64,000 bases of DNA from Gemmatimonadaceae bacterium (GTDB lineage Bacteria > Gemmatimonadota > Gemmatimonadetes > Gemmatimonadales > Gemmatimonadaceae): assembly GCA_019637355.1 (NCBI GenBank), contig JAHBVT010000001.1, forward strand, positions 1,457,192 to 1,521,191, in the 5' to 3' direction. The translations under genes were made by a program, and so were the position numbers. Positions 1 to 10,905 of the stretch are shown here, one piece after another. Numbering within the stretch: the first letter of the stretch is position 1; every line of letters starts with the position of its first letter. The notes beneath the pieces are model-generated. The model did not search any database and was not told where the DNA came from. It saw nothing but the letters and a program-made list of their open reading frames with translations.

Positions 1-1
1 G

Positions 2-61
2 ATCCTCGGCATCGTCGGTTGGGTGCTCTGGCGCCGTCGCCGGCGGCTGCCGCCGCAGTAG
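2..61 (+). CDS. C-terminal end of a membrane protein (partial)
   Basis: An open frame enters from the left edge and stops at TAG 59-61. Its 19 visible residues are a short hydrophobic run (ILGIVGWVLW) followed by five arginines and LPPQ. That looks like a last membrane segment with a positively charged cytoplasmic tail. The next gene starts 3 bases later, so it is probably co-transcribed with xerD. The family cannot be determined from so little sequence. Confidence 0.5.
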   Translation: MLGIVGWVLWRRRRRLPPQ

Positions 62-64
62 ATT

Positions 65-1003
65 TTGCGGGTGAGCCGCACCAAGGCCCCCGCCATCCCT
101 GACGACATCTCGCGGCGCTTCCTGCTGGAGCGCTTCGCCGAGTACCTGGAGCTTGAACTCGGCTCCAGCGCGCGCACGCGCGAAGCCTACCTGCGCGACG
201 TCGGCCTGCTGGCGGCCTGGGCGACCGAGCGCCATCGCGTGACCGGCGCGCCCGCCCTCGAGGCGGCACACCTCCGCGAATGGGTCTACTCGCAGAAGGA
301 TCAAGGGCGGGCCGCGACGACCATCAAGCGCCGCATCTCGGCGCTGCGCACCTGGTACCGCTTCCTGCTGGCCGAGGGCGTGGTAAAGGCCGACCCCAGC
401 GAGAAGTTGGAGAGTCCGCGCGGCTGGCGGCGCCTACCCGACGTGCTGACGGTGCAGGAGGTCGAGCGGCTCATCGATGCCGTCTCGCTCGACGACGACT
501 TGGCGTTCCGCGACCGGGCCTTGCTCGAGCTGGCCTACGGCGCCGGCCTGCGCGTGAGCGAGTGGTGCTCGCTCGAGGTGAAGGACGTGATGCTCGACGA
601 GCTGGTGGTGCGCGTATTCGGCAAGGGCGGCAAGGAGCGGCTGGTGCCGATCGGGCGCAAGGCAGCCGGGGCGGTGGCGATGTACCTGCGCGAACTGCGG
701 CCGCGCCTGGAGCAAGGGAAGGGGCAGAACCGACTGTTCCTGAACTCGCGCGGTCGCCCGTTGCAGCGGATGACGGCCTGGCTGACGCTCAAGAAGATCG
801 TGGAGCGCAGCGGGCTGACGAAGCCCGTGACGCCGCATACCTTGCGACATTCCTTCGCGACGCACCTCTTGGAGGGCGGCGCGGACCTGCGAGCGGTGCA
901 GGAGATGCTTGGGCACGCCGACATTTCGACCACGCAGCTGTACACGCACGTGGACCGGGAGCACCTGCGGCAGGTGCACCGGCAGTTTCATCCGCGGGGC
1001 TGA
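65..1003 (+). CDS. xerD: Tyrosine site-specific recombinase, XerD-like
   Basis: Cytoplasmic recombinase expected to resolve chromosome dimers at a dif site together with a partner Xer protein. The N-terminal SAM-like core-binding domain covers about residues 15-105 and the catalytic domain about 125-310. The catalytic set is complete: R163 in GLRVSE, K187 in GKGGKERLVP, H258 and R261 in HTLRH, H284 in LGHADIS, and nucleophile Y293 in QLYTHV. The C-terminal tail (LRQVHRQFHPRG) resembles XerD more than XerC. Length 312 aa is normal. The start is TTG at 65 or GTG at 71; the ORF allows both. No integrase-linked phage genes or att repeats are visible, so a housekeeping role is favoured. XerC versus XerD remains a judgement from the tail. 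Confidence 0.85.
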   Translation: MRVSRTKAPAIPDDISRRFLLERFAEYLELELGSSARTREAYLRDVGLLAAWATERHRVTGAPALEAAHLREWVYSQKDQGRAATTIKRRISALRTWYRFLLAEGVVKADPSEKLESPRGWRRLPDVLTVQEVERLIDAVSLDDDLAFRDRALLELAYGAGLRVSEWCSLEVKDVMLDELVVRVFGKGGKERLVPIGRKAAGAVAMYLRELRPRLEQGKGQNRLFLNSRGRPLQRMTAWLTLKKIVERSGLTKPVTPHTLRHSFATHLLEGGADLRAVQEMLGHADISTTQLYTHVDREHLRQVHRQFHPRG

Positions 1004-1037
1004 CAACTTTTCGCGCGCCAGAGGTGTCTGTTCAGTA

Positions 1038-1622
1038 ATGCTCCTCGTCCTCGACAATTACGACTCCTTTACCTACAACCTCGTCCAGTACCTGGGCGAG
1101 TTTGGCGCCGAGCTGCACGTGGTGCGGAACGACCAGGTAACGCTGGACGAGGTTGCCTCGATGCGCCCGCAGGCCATCGTGCTCGGGCCTGGCCCCGGCA
1201 CCCCGGCCGACGCGGGCGTCACGGTACCCGTCATCCGGCGGTTCGGTGAAACGATTCCGATGCTCGGTGTCTGCCTGGGCCATCAAGCAATCGGCGAGGC
1301 GTATGGCGGCGAGGTCATCCGCGCCCCACGCGGCGTGATGCACGGCAAGACCTCACGGATCCGGCACGACGGCAGCGGGCTCTTCGCCGGCATCGACTCG
1401 CCGGCCGAAGTGATGCGCTACCACTCGCTCGTCGTGAAGCACCAGTCGTTGCCGGCGTCGCTGGAAGTCACGGCGACGGCCAGCGACGACCCCACGGAGA
1501 TCCACGCGTTGCGCCACCGCGAGCATCCGGTGTACGGGGTGCAGTTCCACCCGGAGTCCATCGGCACGGCGGCAGGCAAGCGGATGCTGCAGAACTTCCT
1601 CACCCTCGCAGGAGTCACCTGA
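1038..1622 (+). CDS. pabA: Glutamine amidotransferase of anthranilate/aminodeoxychorismate synthase
   Basis: Class I glutaminase subunit that hydrolyses glutamine and channels ammonia to a TrpE- or PabB-type chorismate-using partner. The 194-aa protein shows the usual N-terminus (LLVLDNYDSFTYNLVQYL), the oxyanion/nucleophile motif GVCLGHQ with C79, and the HPES motif giving H171 and E173 for the triad. ATG 1038 is chosen because the family N-terminus begins there; the reading frame is open further upstream inside xerD. No trpE, trpD or pabB lies nearby, so it may serve both tryptophan and folate synthesis (amphibolic TrpG/PabA); which one cannot be read from the sequence. Its stop codon overlaps the next start as TGATG. 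Confidence 0.88.
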   Translation: MLLVLDNYDSFTYNLVQYLGEFGAELHVVRNDQVTLDEVASMRPQAIVLGPGPGTPADAGVTVPVIRRFGETIPMLGVCLGHQAIGEAYGGEVIRAPRGVMHGKTSRIRHDGSGLFAGIDSPAEVMRYHSLVVKHQSLPASLEVTATASDDPTEIHALRHREHPVYGVQFHPESIGTAAGKRMLQNFLTLAGVT

Positions 1623-2911
1623 TGCAGAAGTGGATCGCTGGGTTGGCCCTCGTCGCGGCCGCGAGCGCCTGCGGCGTCTCGGATAGCGGACGCGAGATCT
1701 CCGATATGCCGTGGCAGACCGCGGTGGACAGCACGGGCGACACGATCCAGGTGCGCATCACCGGTCCGGTGCCGGACGACCTCGTCCGCACGCTGGTGAC
1801 GGAGCTGGCCGTCGGCGAGACCGACGGCGAGGAGGAGTACACGTTCGGGCGCGTGGGGGCCGTGCTCGAGGGCCCAGGTGGGGGCCTCGTAGTCTACGAC
1901 GCCCACAATACGAGCGGTCTCATCCGCATCTACGACGGGGAGGGGAAGTACCTGCGCACTGTGGGGGCAAAGGGCTCGGGGCCGGGCGAGTACCAGCAAC
2001 TGAACGGCTTGGTCCGCCTCCCCAACGGTCAGCTCGTGATCTGGGACGGCAACAACACGCGGCTGACCCGCTACGCGGCCGACGGCAGCTTCCTGAACTC
2101 GTGGACGCTCTCGATGGGGGGATGGTTCACCTCAAACGGCCTCCACACCGACGCGTCCGGCTTCGTGTACCGCTGGACCATCATCGACCGCGGCGACGAG
2201 GCGAACGGCATCCCGTCCACCTCGGGCCTCATCCGCAGCGATAGCGTGGGCACTGTGCTCGACACGCTGGTGTATCCCCGCTGGTCGCCGGGCGTGCCTC
2301 CGTTCCTTCAGGCCGCGAGCCCCGACGGCCGGATGATGACCCGCACGTCGCCGCCATTTATGCCCGGCACCGCGGTGCGCGTCGGGCACCGTGGCGGGCT
2401 GGTGAGCGGTCCCGGCAACCCGTACGTGATCTATCTGCTGCCACCGAACGGCAAGCCGACGCGCGTCGAGCGCGAGCACACGCCGGTGCCAGTGCAGGCA
2501 ATCGAAAGCTCGGAGCGCCGTGCGCAGATCGAACGGATGATGAAGGGCGTGAATCCGTCGTGGTCGTGGACCGGCCCTGGCATTCCGTCCACCAAGCCGG
2601 CGTACACGGGGCTCGAGGTGGCCGAGGATGGGCGCATCTGGGTGCGCCTGAGCACGGCAGGGGAACCGATCCCTGAGGCCGAGCTCCCGCCAGTGCCGTC
2701 GGGGGTCACGCCGCCGCCGGTGCGCCTTACGACGCGCGACCCGGTCGTGTACGACGTGTTCTCGCCGGAGGGCAGGCTGCTGGGCCGAGTGAAGTTCCCG
2801 CCGCGGACCAGCTTCAACCGAGCGCGCGGCAATTGGGTCTGGGGGCTCCAGCGGGACGAGGACGACGTCGAGCGGGCGGTGCGGATGCGAGTTGATCCAG
2901 CGTTTCCGTAG
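1622..2911 (+). CDS. Lipoprotein with a six-bladed beta-propeller domain
   Basis: A 429-aa exported protein. The N-terminus is a lipoprotein signal (hydrophobic segment, then AASAC with C17 as the lipidated cysteine), so it is probably membrane anchored on the periplasmic side. From about residue 70 onward the sequence has repeated blades with xxG-xLxxxxG-type turns, including GSGPGEY near residue 120, a hallmark of the 6-bladed propeller/NHL-like proteins common in Bacteroidota and Gemmatimonadota. No catalytic residues are evident; such proteins are thought to bind ligands or partners. It overlaps pabA by one base (TGATG), suggesting translational coupling, although a functional link to folate or tryptophan synthesis is not obvious. 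Confidence 0.7.
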   Translation: MQKWIAGLALVAAASACGVSDSGREISDMPWQTAVDSTGDTIQVRITGPVPDDLVRTLVTELAVGETDGEEEYTFGRVGAVLEGPGGGLVVYDAHNTSGLIRIYDGEGKYLRTVGAKGSGPGEYQQLNGLVRLPNGQLVIWDGNNTRLTRYAADGSFLNSWTLSMGGWFTSNGLHTDASGFVYRWTIIDRGDEANGIPSTSGLIRSDSVGTVLDTLVYPRWSPGVPPFLQAASPDGRMMTRTSPPFMPGTAVRVGHRGGLVSGPGNPYVIYLLPPNGKPTRVEREHTPVPVQAIESSERRAQIERMMKGVNPSWSWTGPGIPSTKPAYTGLEVAEDGRIWVRLSTAGEPIPEAELPPVPSGVTPPPVRLTTRDPVVYDVFSPEGRLLGRVKFPPRTSFNRARGNWVWGLQRDEDDVERAVRMRVDPAFP

Positions 2912-2935
2912 CCTCGGCGGGCCGTGGAAAGCACG

Positions 2936-2970
2936 GAGGGACAAGGATTTGTGATACCCTCTTGTCCCTC
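2936..2970. terminator. Perfect 10-bp inverted repeat, terminator-like
   Basis: GAGGGACAAG at 2936-2945 is exactly complementary to CTTGTCCCTC at 2961-2970, with a 15-base loop. It lies 25 bases after the lipoprotein stop and 69 bases before kdsB. There is no U-tract after the stem, so it could be an atypical terminator, an operator or an mRNA-stabilising hairpin. Confidence 0.45.
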
Positions 2971-3038
2971 AAATCCCCGTCCATAGATTCCTCTGGCGTG
3001 GATTTTGCTACGGCCGCCGCCCGCCGGGAGGTGCTGAG

Positions 3039-5466
<2,428 letters not shown>

Positions 5467-5471
5467 GCCCG

Positions 5472-6308
5472 ATGCCGCACCGCGCGACGTTCCCTAAGGA
5501 CCGGCTGTTCCTGATCGCCGGGCCCTGCGTCATCGAGAACGACGACATACTGTTCGCGGTCGCCGATCGCCTCGCCGAACTGGCCCAACTCCTGCCCGGC
5601 GGCGTGATCTTCAAGGCCAGCTTCGACAAAGCGAACCGCTCCAATGCCGGCGCCTTTCGCGGCCCGGGCATCGAGGAGGGACTGCGCGCATTGCAGCGCG
5701 TGCGCGAGCGCACCGGACTGCCCGTGCTCACCGACGTGCACCTTCCCGAGCACTGCGTACTGGCTGGGCAGGCGGTGGACGTGCTGCAGATTCCGGCGTT
5801 CCTCTGCCGGCAGACCGACCTGCTCGAGGCCGCCGGGGCGACGGGCCTAGCCGTGAACGTCAAGAAGGGCCAGTTCCTGCATCCCGAGGGGATGGCGGGG
5901 GCGGTGAAGAAGGTGCTCGACGCGAATCCGGAGGGCCTCGTGACCCGCGAGGGGCACTGCGACGTGGCGGTGACGGAACGCGGGACCTTCTTCGGCTACG
6001 GCGACCTGGTCGTGGATATGCGGGCCTTCCGTCGGATGCGTGAGGCGACCGGTGTGCCCGTGATCTTCGACGGCACGCACTCGGTGCAGCAGCCCGGCAA
6101 GGGGCAGGGCGGGGCCAGCGGCGGGCTTCGGGAGCACATCCCGGCACTGACCTATGCCGCCTGCGCCGCCGGTGCGGACGGGCTGTTCCTGGAAACGCAC
6201 CCGACGCCGGACTCAGCGCCGAGCGACGGGCCGAATATGCTGCCGCTCGACCAACTCGAGGGCGTCATCCGCAAGGCGGTGGCGTTCTGGGAGCTGGCGC
6301 AGGGATGA
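5472..6308 (+). CDS. kdsA: 3-deoxy-8-phosphooctulonate synthase (KDO-8-P synthase)
   Basis: Condenses phosphoenolpyruvate with arabinose-5-phosphate to KDO-8-phosphate in the cytoplasm. The 278-aa TIM barrel shows IAGPCVIE near residue 15, FKASFDKANRS near 45-55, NVKKGQFL in the middle and the C-terminal LETHPTPDSAPSDGPNM segment typical of KdsA. ATG 5472 is chosen because it starts 6 bases after pyrG stops and gives the usual N-terminus; an open frame continues upstream inside pyrG without similarity. The stop overlaps the kdsC start as ATGA. Confidence 0.94.
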   Translation: MPHRATFPKDRLFLIAGPCVIENDDILFAVADRLAELAQLLPGGVIFKASFDKANRSNAGAFRGPGIEEGLRALQRVRERTGLPVLTDVHLPEHCVLAGQAVDVLQIPAFLCRQTDLLEAAGATGLAVNVKKGQFLHPEGMAGAVKKVLDANPEGLVTREGHCDVAVTERGTFFGYGDLVVDMRAFRRMREATGVPVIFDGTHSVQQPGKGQGGASGGLREHIPALTYAACAAGADGLFLETHPTPDSAPSDGPNMLPLDQLEGVIRKAVAFWELAQG

Positions 6309-6892
6309 TCCTCGGCCTCGGAGGCGGTCCGGCGGGGTCGCACCTGGATGCCGCGCTGGCGGCCCGGATCCGGCTCGTCTGTTTCGACGTCGACGGGGTA
6401 CTCACGGACGGCGGCATCGTCCTTGGGGACAGCGCCGGGAAGCGGGTCGAACTCAAGCGCTACGACATCCAGGACGGATTGGGCATCAAGATGCTGCAGC
6501 AGGCTGGAATCCTCACGGCGATCATCACCGGTCGCGAATCCGAGAGCGTCGCCCTTCGCGCGGCAGAGCTCGCGGTGGACGACGTCGTGCAAGACAACCA
6601 GGCCCGCAAGGTCCCGGCGCTGCGTCGCATCCTGCAGCGCCGCGGCCTCGACTGGAGCGAAGTCGCCTTCGTGGGCGACGATCTCCCGGACATCGGCGTG
6701 ATGCGCCTGGTCGGGTTACCCGTCGCGGTGGGCAACGCCTCGCCTGATGCCGTCCGCGTGGCCAAGGTCAGCCTGACGCGCAGCGGCGGCGCCGGCGCGG
6801 TGCGTGAGTTCTGCGAACTGCTCCTGCGCGCGCGCGGCGAGTGGGACACGCAGGTCGAGCGCTACGTCGCGAGCCGCTCGGAGGAGCGATGA
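6305..6892 (+). CDS. kdsC: KDO-8-phosphate phosphatase, HAD family
   Basis: Removes the phosphate from KDO-8-P, the third step of KDO synthesis. This 195-aa protein is a HAD phosphatase of the small, cap-less, tetrameric type. The nucleophile motif CFDVDGVLTDG carries D28 and D30, the Ser/Thr motif is in AIITGRES, and the acidic motif is VGDDLPDIGVM. It overlaps kdsA (ATGA at 6305-6308) and kdsD (ATGA at 6889-6892), so translation is probably coupled across all three KDO genes. Confidence 0.92.
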   Translation: MILGLGGGPAGSHLDAALAARIRLVCFDVDGVLTDGGIVLGDSAGKRVELKRYDIQDGLGIKMLQQAGILTAIITGRESESVALRAAELAVDDVVQDNQARKVPALRRILQRRGLDWSEVAFVGDDLPDIGVMRLVGLPVAVGNASPDAVRVAKVSLTRSGGAGAVREFCELLLRARGEWDTQVERYVASRSEER

Positions 6893-7857
6893 GCGAGTCG
6901 GCACGGATCGTCGCGCGCGGCAAGCGCGTGCTCGAGCTGGAGCGTGATGCCGTCGGCGAGGCCGCTGCGCGGCTCGATGACGCCTTCGCCGAGGCCGTGC
7001 GGCTGATCCAGCAGGCCAAGGGCCGCGTGATCGTGGCGGGCATCGGCAAGAGCGGGCTGATCGCGCGCAAGATCGCCGCGACGATGACCTCGACCGGCAC
7101 GCCGGCGTACTTCCTGCACCCCACCGAGAGCGTGCACGGCGACCTCGGCATCGTCAGCGACCAGGACGTGGCCGTGCTGCTCTCCAAGAGCGGTGAGACG
7201 CAGGAGCTGCTGCCCTTGCTCGAGCAACTCACGCGCCTCGGCGTGCCTTGCATCGCCATCACCGGCAACCGCGAGTCCACGCTGGCCCGCAACAGCCGCG
7301 TGGCGCTCGATGGCTTCGTGCGCGAGGAGGCTTGCCCGCACGATCTGGCGCCGACGACGAGCACCACACTGGCCCTCGCGCTCGGCGATGCGCTGGCGGT
7401 GGCCTTGCTGGAGGAGAAGGGCTTTCGCCGCGAGGACTTCGCCAAGTTTCATCCGGGCGGGGCGCTCGGGCGCAAGCTGTTGCTCCGGGTTCGCGACGTG
7501 ATGGTGCCGGAGCCGCTGCCGACGCTGGACGCCGACGCCACTATGCGCGCCGCCATCGTCGTGCTGGCCAAGCAACGCGGCCTCGCGGTTGTGCTCGAGG
7601 GCGACGGGCAGCTCGCCGGCTTGCTCACCACCGGCGACCTCACCCGCCTGATGCAGCGCGACGGCGATGTGATGGGCATCCGCGTCGGCGACGTGATGAC
7701 GCGCCGCCCGCACACCGTGGACGCCGACGCGCTCGGCAGTGCCGCCGTGCACACGATGGAGCAGTTTGGCGTGATTGCGCTGCCGGCGCTGGACGCCGAC
7801 GGGCGCGTGGTCGGCATCGTGCACCTGCACGACCTGATGCGCGCGGGGGCCGCCTGA
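6889..7857 (+). CDS. kdsD: Arabinose-5-phosphate isomerase, SIS-CBS
   Basis: Interconverts ribulose-5-phosphate and arabinose-5-phosphate, the first committed substrate for KDO. The 322-aa protein has an N-terminal SIS domain (about 35-170) with GIGKSGLIARKIAATM and the STGTPA segment, followed by paired CBS domains (about 200-320). The start is ATG 6889, which overlaps the kdsC stop; a longer frame starting at 6841 lies inside kdsC and adds no similarity. With kdsA, kdsB and kdsC this completes KDO synthesis and activation in one locus. Confidence 0.93.
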   Translation: MSESARIVARGKRVLELERDAVGEAAARLDDAFAEAVRLIQQAKGRVIVAGIGKSGLIARKIAATMTSTGTPAYFLHPTESVHGDLGIVSDQDVAVLLSKSGETQELLPLLEQLTRLGVPCIAITGNRESTLARNSRVALDGFVREEACPHDLAPTTSTTLALALGDALAVALLEEKGFRREDFAKFHPGGALGRKLLLRVRDVMVPEPLPTLDADATMRAAIVVLAKQRGLAVVLEGDGQLAGLLTTGDLTRLMQRDGDVMGIRVGDVMTRRPHTVDADALGSAAVHTMEQFGVIALPALDADGRVVGIVHLHDLMRAGAA

Positions 7858-8408
7858 TGCGCCGTGCCGTACTGCTCCTGGCCGTGGCGACTGTCCTCGC
7901 GGCGGCTTGCTCCAAGAACGAGACGCAGCTCGGTACGCTGGGCGACGGCGGCCTGCTCGACTCCGCCGACCAGGTCGCGTTCAACTCCCGCACGGTGCTC
8001 ACCGACGCGGGAATGCTGCGCGCCGAGATCTTCGCGGACACCACGCTCTTCCTGCAGCAGAACACGCGGATTGCGATGCGCGTCGTGCAGGGCGTGTTCT
8101 TCAACGCCCAAGGCTCGCGCGACGGCACGATGACCGCCGATCGCGCCCACTACGATTCGCGCGCCCAAGTGCTCGAGGCCTACGGCAACGTCATCGTCAC
8201 GTCAGTGGACGGCCGCGTGCTCAAGTCGCCGATGCTGCGCTTCGAGAACCTGCAGAACCAGCTCTATTCGGATTCGGCCTTCGTGCTCACCGAACCCGAT
8301 GGCAAGGAGATGCGGGGCGTCGGCTTCCGCGCCGACCCGAACCTCGAAGTCGTGACCGTGCTCCGCGTGGATCGCGGGCGCGGCGGGACGGTGCGGTTGT
8401 CGCCGTGA
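7857..8408 (+). CDS. lptC: LptC-like lipoprotein of the LPS export machine
   Basis: A 183-aa exported protein with an N-terminal hydrophobic stretch ending in LAAAC, so C18 is a likely lipidation site. The rest resembles the LptC/YrbK beta-jellyroll: repeated short strands, and a segment on unmodified versus processed forms (LEAYGNVIVTS) like that found in LptC/OstA proteins. Role: takes LPS from the inner-membrane LptBFG complex and passes it to LptA. Its place between kdsD and lptA/lptB matches the classical yrb-lpt locus. It overlaps both neighbours as TGATG. E. coli LptC is held by a membrane helix rather than lipid, so the anchor here differs. Confidence 0.78.
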   Translation: MRRAVLLLAVATVLAAACSKNETQLGTLGDGGLLDSADQVAFNSRTVLTDAGMLRAEIFADTTLFLQQNTRIAMRVVQGVFFNAQGSRDGTMTADRAHYDSRAQVLEAYGNVIVTSVDGRVLKSPMLRFENLQNQLYSDSAFVLTEPDGKEMRGVGFRADPNLEVVTVLRVDRGRGGTVRLSP

Positions 8409-9751
8409 TGCGTCGCCTGCTGCTGCTACTCGCTCTCGCTGCGGCGGGGGCGCCGTCGGGCGCGACCGCACAGGATTCGCGCCCGTGCTCGCTCTTGCTC
8501 ACCGGCGTTGAGAGCGGCCCGCGCATTACGCGGATGCGCTCGGTCGAGCTGCCGTCAGGCGCGCGCAACACCTTTGTGGGCGGAGCGGTGGATGCCACCT
8601 GCGAAGGGCAGGGGAATCGTCTGTTGGCCGACAGCGCCGAGCACTACGCCGAAACCGGCGTGCTGATCCTCTTCCACAACGTGCGCTACACCGAGCCGCG
8701 AGTGACCATCAACTCCGATCGGATGATCTACTACACGGTCGAGGAACGACTGATCGCGGAAGGCAACGTGCGCGGCGTGACCGCCTCGGGCACGCGGTTC
8801 AACGGCCCCAAGATGGACTACTACCGCGCCAAGCCCGGATTCCGCGAGGAGAACTTCTGGATCGCGACCGGGCGGCCCTTCGTGCGGATGAGCCCCACCG
8901 AGGGCGGAGGCGCACCCGGAGCGGGCAGCGATTCCACCGACCTCACCGCCGACTTCGTGCGCTCGCAGAACGATTCGCTGCTCTACGCCAGCGGGCGCGT
9001 GGTGCTCGACCGCGAGGATATGCGGGCCACCTCGGACTCGGCGTTCGTGGACAACGGCATCGAGTTCGTGCGCTTCATTCGCGAACCGCGCATCGTCGGC
9101 AAGGGCGAACGTCCCTTCGAACTCGATGGCGTCCTCATCGAAGTCTGGTCGCGGGAGCGGGAGCTGCAGCGCGTGCTGGCTTCGGGTGACGCCCGAGCGG
9201 TCAGCGACTCGATGACGATGACCAGCGATTCGATCGACCTGCGTTTCGAGGAGCAGCAGATCGCCCGCATCTTCTCCTGGGGCGGCCGCGCCAAGGCCGA
9301 GGGCGGGCCGCAGCTCATCGAGGCGGATTCGATGGACCTGCGGATGCCGGGCCAGCGCCTCGAGGCGCTGCACGCCGTCGGTTCGGCGGTGGCCTTCTCC
9401 GATCCCGACAGCCTGCAGATCATCACCAGCGAACGCGACTGGATTGTCGGGGACACACTGATTGCCCGTTTCGAGGCCATCGTGGACTCGCTCGGTGCAT
9501 CGCAGACACGGATGCGCGATGTGGAGGCCATTGGGAATGCGCGGGCGTTCTATCAACTGGCACCGGCGGGCGGGACGCGCGGTGCGCCCAGCCTCAGCTA
9601 CAACCGCGGACGGGTCATCAAGGTCCAGTTCGCCGACGGGGAGATGTCCAGCGTGATCGTGAGCGAGCGAGCCTCGGGGCTCTATCTGGAGCCGGCCACG
9701 ACCGATACCGCGGCGACCGCGGCGAGGCCTGCGCGCGGGAGGCGCCCGTGA
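8408..9751 (+). CDS. lptA: LptA/OstA-family periplasmic LPS bridge protein, enlarged
   Basis: Periplasmic protein expected to form the beta-jellyroll bridge carrying LPS from LptC to the outer membrane. It starts with a signal peptide (MRRLLLLLALAAAGAPS, predicted cleavage after ATAQ). The body has repeated OstA-type strands with phrases such as VRYTEPRVTINSDRM, EGNVRGVTASG and LYASGRVVLD, and seems to hold at least two OstA repeats. At 447 aa it is more than twice E. coli LptA, so a single chain may span more of the periplasm. ATG 8408 overlaps the lptC stop; an alternative frame from 7907 is the lptC shadow. The stop overlaps lptB (GTGA). Confidence 0.75.
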   Translation: MRRLLLLLALAAAGAPSGATAQDSRPCSLLLTGVESGPRITRMRSVELPSGARNTFVGGAVDATCEGQGNRLLADSAEHYAETGVLILFHNVRYTEPRVTINSDRMIYYTVEERLIAEGNVRGVTASGTRFNGPKMDYYRAKPGFREENFWIATGRPFVRMSPTEGGGAPGAGSDSTDLTADFVRSQNDSLLYASGRVVLDREDMRATSDSAFVDNGIEFVRFIREPRIVGKGERPFELDGVLIEVWSRERELQRVLASGDARAVSDSMTMTSDSIDLRFEEQQIARIFSWGGRAKAEGGPQLIEADSMDLRMPGQRLEALHAVGSAVAFSDPDSLQIITSERDWIVGDTLIARFEAIVDSLGASQTRMRDVEAIGNARAFYQLAPAGGTRGAPSLSYNRGRVIKVQFADGEMSSVIVSERASGLYLEPATTDTAATAARPARGRRP

Positions 9752-10905
9752 GCCACGATCTCGTGATGCGGCTGACGGCGGGCGACCGTTCGGAAGCGCT
9801 CTGCCTCCTGGCGCTGGCGCAGAACGCAGACGCCGGGGGTGCGGCGACCCTGCACGACATCGTGGTGAGCTACCGCGACGACTACCTCAAGGCGCTCGAG
9901 GCGGAAGGGCGTGACGTCCAGTCTGAAGCCGGCCGCCTCAGCGTGGACGAGGTGCGTACACACCTGACGGGCACGGTGGTGCCACGGCTTTCGGCTGCTG
10001 GCGTCGTACGGGTCTCGGCCACGCACATCAGCCTCGCCGGTGAGGCGTTGGCGGCGTTCCAAGCAGACCGCAACGCGCTGCTCGCGGCGCTCCAGGAGAC
10101 AGGGGAACACCCCAGCGCGCGCGTGCGTCGCCACACCGGCCCCATCGAAGGCGGGAGCGTCCTCGCGGCCACCGGCCTGGTGAAGACCTACAAGAAGCGC
10201 CACGTCGTGAACGACGTCTCGCTGGAACTGCGCCAGGGTGAGATTGTCGGACTGCTTGGCCCCAACGGCGCCGGCAAGACGACGACGTTCTATATGGTCG
10301 CCGGTCTCATCCCGCCCGCAGCCGGGAGCATCCTGCTCGACGGCGAGGACATCACGCGGATGCCGATGTTCAAGCGTGCGCGTCGCGGCATCGGCTACCT
10401 CTCGCAGGAGCCGTCGATCTTCCGCAAGCTCACGGTGGAGGAGAACATCCTCGCCATCCTCGAGACGCTGCCGCTGTCGCGCCAGGAGCGCGAGCATCGC
10501 CTCGAGACGCTGCTCGACGAGCTCAAGATCAAGCACCTGCGCCTCAGCAAGGCCTTCGCGCTCTCTGGCGGCGAACGCCGCCGCCTCGAGATCACCCGGG
10601 CGCTGGTGACCACGCCGAAGTTCATTATGCTCGACGAGCCCTTCGCCGGCGTCGATCCCATCGCCGTGAACGACATCCAAGGCATCGTCGCCTCGCTGCG
10701 CGACCGCGGCATCGGCGTGCTGATCTCGGACCACAACGTGGAGCAGACGCTGGACATCGTAGACCGGGCGTACATTATGTTCGAGGGTCAGGTGAAGGTG
10801 GCTGGCCCGGTCCGCGAGTTGATCTTCGACGACACGGTCTCGACCGTGTACTTCGGGCCGACGCTGACGGCGCGACTGCGCGCCCGCTTCACGGACGGCG
10901 GATGA
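9748..10905 (+). CDS. lptB: LPS export ABC ATPase LptB with an extra N-terminal domain
   Basis: The ATPase that powers LPS extraction by LptFG at the inner membrane. The ABC core occupies about residues 138-380: Walker A GPNGAGKT at 171-178, Q-loop in YLSQEPSIF, signature LSGGE at 272-276, Walker B FIMLDEP at 292-298 and H-loop H329. The core matches LptB closely (YLSQEPSIFRKLTVEENI). The first ~137 residues are not part of normal LptB (about 240 aa). They read like a compact helical domain with winged-helix character (LSVDEVRTHLTGTVVPRL, then VRVSATHISLAGEAL). GTG 9748 overlaps the lptA stop, and no good internal start sits right before the ABC domain, so the extension looks real. Confidence 0.88.
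   Translation: MSHDLVMRLTAGDRSEALCLLALAQNADAGGAATLHDIVVSYRDDYLKALEAEGRDVQSEAGRLSVDEVRTHLTGTVVPRLSAAGVVRVSATHISLAGEALAAFQADRNALLAALQETGEHPSARVRRHTGPIEGGSVLAATGLVKTYKKRHVVNDVSLELRQGEIVGLLGPNGAGKTTTFYMVAGLIPPAAGSILLDGEDITRMPMFKRARRGIGYLSQEPSIFRKLTVEENILAILETLPLSRQEREHRLETLLDELKIKHLRLSKAFALSGGERRRLEITRALVTTPKFIMLDEPFAGVDPIAVNDIQGIVASLRDRGIGVLISDHNVEQTLDIVDRAYIMFEGQVKVAGPVRELIFDDTVSTVYFGPTLTARLRARFTDGG

Noticed and set aside
65-1003. Possibility that the tyrosine recombinase marks a prophage or integrative element
   Set aside because: No phage genes, no tRNA-flanked direct repeats, and the protein has Xer-type tail and normal composition; a housekeeping XerD fits better.
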